Assembly: GCF_021134715.1 (NCBI RefSeq) | Contig: NC_060027.1 | Span: 310,001 to 374,000, forward strand | DNA length: 64,000 nt | Direction: 5' to 3' | Source of the DNA: Daphnia pulex | Taxonomy: Eukaryota > Arthropoda > Branchiopoda > Diplostraca > Daphniidae | Part shown: positions 61,501 through 64,000 of the stretch, piece by piece | Layout: each line of letters opens with the position of its first letter | Numbering within the stretch: the first letter of the stretch is position 1 | The notes under the pieces: generated by a model | The model's input: only the letters and a program-made list of their open reading frames with translations | What the model was told of the DNA's origin: nothing | The model's database searches: none | Made by a program: the position numbers and the translations under genes

Positions 61501-64000
61501 CGAGTATACGGGGCCGGCATGCAAACTCACTAGACGCATTAGAGTTGATACGATAGTCTAGTCTAGCACAGTCTTGTTTCTCTTATTCAAAGTGAGAGAG
61601 AGAGAGACTGAAATTTTCTTTTTCTATTTGCCAAGGAGAATTTCTTTCTTCTTCTGTCCGCCCAGCAAATGCACCGATCGATAGTTAATATTGCTTGTAG
61701 GTACCTACCCTAGCCGCCAGTCAGTAGTAGCCAAAAATTTTTGTCGAGAGCTTCTCTCCTATCCACCAAATACACACACATAAACATTCCTTTTCTATGT
61801 TTCCCTATATCCCCCCCATTCTTTTTCCAACCCTATAGAGAGGCAACTGTCTTGGGTTTATATACTGGGTGGTCATCATTTTCTTGTTGGCTCCACTATT
61901 TCAAAAGTAACAAACAACCAGCAGAGCTAGAGGAAACTCAATAGAAAATAAAAAAAGACCAACGAAAGACTTTGCTGCCTGCCGATCGTCGTGAATGCGC
62001 TTTGCTGTGGAGAGAGAGAATGTTTGATCAAACAACACACGGATTCATCGATCGCCGAGTGTGCTGGGCTGGGCTGGGCCCCGCCGTGTGTTGGGTGCCC
62101 CGTTGGCGGTTATTTGTGAGGGGAAAATAACGGGCGACGCTGGAATGAAAAAAAGTCGACCGGCGCACACACACAATGGCAGTTGGTGGGGTCAATTCCG
62201 TACGGAGCCTTACGCGAATATTCGTACACAATAGGTACAAAAGTACCGCGAGTCAACTTGCGATGTGTAGACCTAGCGGGGATGGAGCTATTATTCGCTG
62301 TGTGCTAGAGGGCGGGCAAATGTCTAGGCGTTTGAAGAAAAAAAAAAGTCCCAAAATTTTCAATTTCCAAAACTTTTACCTGAACTTATACTGCTGCTGC
62401 TACTGCTGCTGCTCCGGATAGGCGCCGGACCTGTATAAAAGAAATTTTAAAAATGAAAATGACAATCATATTGCAGCCGTCATAAAATGCAATGGGAGAA
62501 ACATTTACAAAAATCCAATCACACACAAAAAATAAAATTCAAAAGAACCGCCGGCAATAACTCCCAGACGTCTGACACTCCCCGCGAAGTGAATAATTTT
62601 CAATTTGTCATTCAAATGAGAAACTATGAGTGGGGGGAAAAAGACGTTGAGGATGTTGACATTTAAAATTGAAAACGACGGCGAGTGCAGTGGTGCAGTT
62701 TTTAAAACGAACCCTGGCAGCAGCAGTAGTAGTTTCTCCTTTGCTCTTTTTCTTCCTTCAAAAGTTTTCTCTCTTTCTTTAGGTTACAGCAAACACACAG
62801 GCACACAAGAAAATAAAAAGAGGGAAGAAGAAATCTCCTTTTGGGTTGAATTAATGATCAAAAGAGGTTGTGCTTCACGGTCCGATCTCTCCACGGTAAG
62901 TGATATAGCTTGAATGGCTGCTCAGAGGATGATGGAAGCGCACATCAAATGGCTCTCTTCATAAAATAATAATAAAATAAAAAAAGAAGAATCTCGACAA
63001 AGAATAGGAACGGCCTCCCTTTCACCATTTCCCCCCTTTTACCTCGGTCGCCATTCCCCATCTTCATTTCTTCTCTCCCACCATTTTATGAAGTATCAAA
63101 AGTCTCAATCAAAGAATGGGCTTGAATAAATCGGAATAATCAAAAATCCACCTCACCACCACAAAGAATAATAATTGTTATCATTTTGATCGATCGACGT
63201 GTGGTTTCATTTGTTCGTGAAAAACAATGACACCGGGATAGAAACTTTTGATTTGTCTTTCTTTCTTATAGAGAGAAATTTTTGGTTTCAAGCCCAGACC
63301 ACGCCCAGCCTAGCCTTGTGCGTGTGTGAACCAGCAGCCAAGGCAACTTTTTTTTTGGGTTGTTGTCGAATATATCGGAAATGTCTGTGAATAGGTTGTT
63401 GATATCGATCCAATTTTGTTCAAGAATTTGATAAAGAAACCGCGACAGAAAGGGCTTCGATTTAGTTTTGGGAGCCAATCTTCCCAAAAAACTTTGAATC
63501 TTTTCCGGCCATTTTTTTTTTCACAAACGAACGAACGAACGAAAAAAACGGGTCGCAAAGTGAACGTCGTCGGGATTCAATCAAGTCCCTCCCCTTTTTC
63601 TGACAGGGTGGATGAGGGGTGATTCATTTAGGACGGGCGGGAAATATTCAATTTTTTCAAATTACCCAAATTTCTACGAACTGCAGTTGGCCTTTTTTAC
63701 TTCTCTCTTCGTTTATTCTGCGGCGGGCAAAACGGTTAAAAGGAGATTAGAATCCCGGTGAAAAAAAATCGACCACCAGAAATGCACAGCGCGTATTGGA
63801 TTTTGGTTTCGGGGGAATAATAATAAATAAAAAAAAGGAAAATGGATAAGTAAATACGGCCGGAATCGATCAACGTTTACGGAATAGGCATCCAGCACTT
63901 TACTCGACCCACTAACCAAAAAATGTCGATGGAAAGAAAATTGAATAATAAGAAAATAAAACGAGACCTGGATAGTAAATGAGTCTCCGAGCGATTTGAT
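58596..64000 (-). CDS. Candidate internal exons of an unrecognised minus-strand gene (partial)
   Basis: Three candidate exons join in one phase: up to 64000-63968 (donor CCAG|GTCTCG), 62430-62380 (acceptor TATACAG, donor TTCAG|GTAAAA) and 58734-58596 (acceptor CTCTCTCTCCTCTAG, donor AAAAG|GTAATA). In the only shared open frame the product reads ...ARRLIYYPGPAPIR, a Ser run, GRNPIKKNPPDC, TAGNCAYTHSPRRRHSG and a Lys/Gln/Ser-rich end. The two other frames of the middle exon contain stops, so the phase match is informative. Introns would be 1.5 and 3.6 kb, longer than in neighbouring genes but not impossible for a regulatory gene. I cannot name the protein. The start lies outside the window and no terminal exon was found below 58596. 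Confidence 0.35.
62783..62895 (+). other. Candidate plus-strand exon
   Basis: A strong acceptor (TCTCTCTTTCTTTAG) and donor (CCACG|GTAAGTGA) bound 113 bases with a single open frame containing EEEISFWVELMIKRGC. No partner exon was found. It could be a UTR or lncRNA exon, or a chance pairing of signals. Confidence 0.25.

Overview
The window looks like nuclear DNA from an arthropod, most probably a cladoceran crustacean such as Daphnia. This is inferred from compact genes with many 55-100 bp GT-AG introns, a single Tet gene that still carries a CXXC finger, an arthropod-type serotonin transporter, and long microsatellite-rich intergenic DNA. There are no bacterial features. All gene models were built by hand by joining exons whose splice sites and reading phases agree; each full model closes to a whole number of codons.

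Layout. 0.4-3.0 kb (minus): an Efa6/PSD-type ARF6 exchange factor (Sec7 + PH). 4.6-5.2 kb (plus): a small unrecognised membrane protein with a C-terminal KKXX motif. 6.1-16.5 kb (minus): Tet methylcytosine dioxygenase, 1628 aa, seven coding exons. 17.9-23.6 kb: two diverged ~1 kb direct repeats flank a minus-strand gene for a protein with two tandem IRE1/RNase L-type kinase domains (the first a pseudokinase); the second repeat is split by ~1.2 kb of unrelated DNA. 25.1-31.1 kb: a minus-strand coiled-coil gene with tandemly duplicated exons is broken inside an exon by a recent non-autonomous LTR element (BEL/Pao-like guess, tRNA-Arg-type primer site), which is itself preceded by a truncated tandem copy. 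32.4-33.8 kb (minus): a short RBM26/27-like protein with a PWI-like start, a CCCH finger lacking its His, and no RRM. 37.3-43.3 kb (plus): serotonin transporter SerT, 13 coding exons including an 18-nt microexon, with a candidate promoter and a 5' leader uORF. 49.0-51.3 kb (minus): an F-box + MYND protein. 51.3-64 kb is microsatellite-rich and mostly non-coding; phase-compatible candidate exons suggest the 3' part of a large minus-strand gene that extends beyond the window.

The genes do not form a pathway: they cover membrane traffic, DNA demethylation, stress-type kinase signalling, RNA binding, monoamine uptake and ubiquitin-type adaptors. The region of greatest novelty is 17.9-31.1 kb, where a lineage-specific tandem kinase gene, segmental duplication, exon duplication and a young retroelement lie next to each other.
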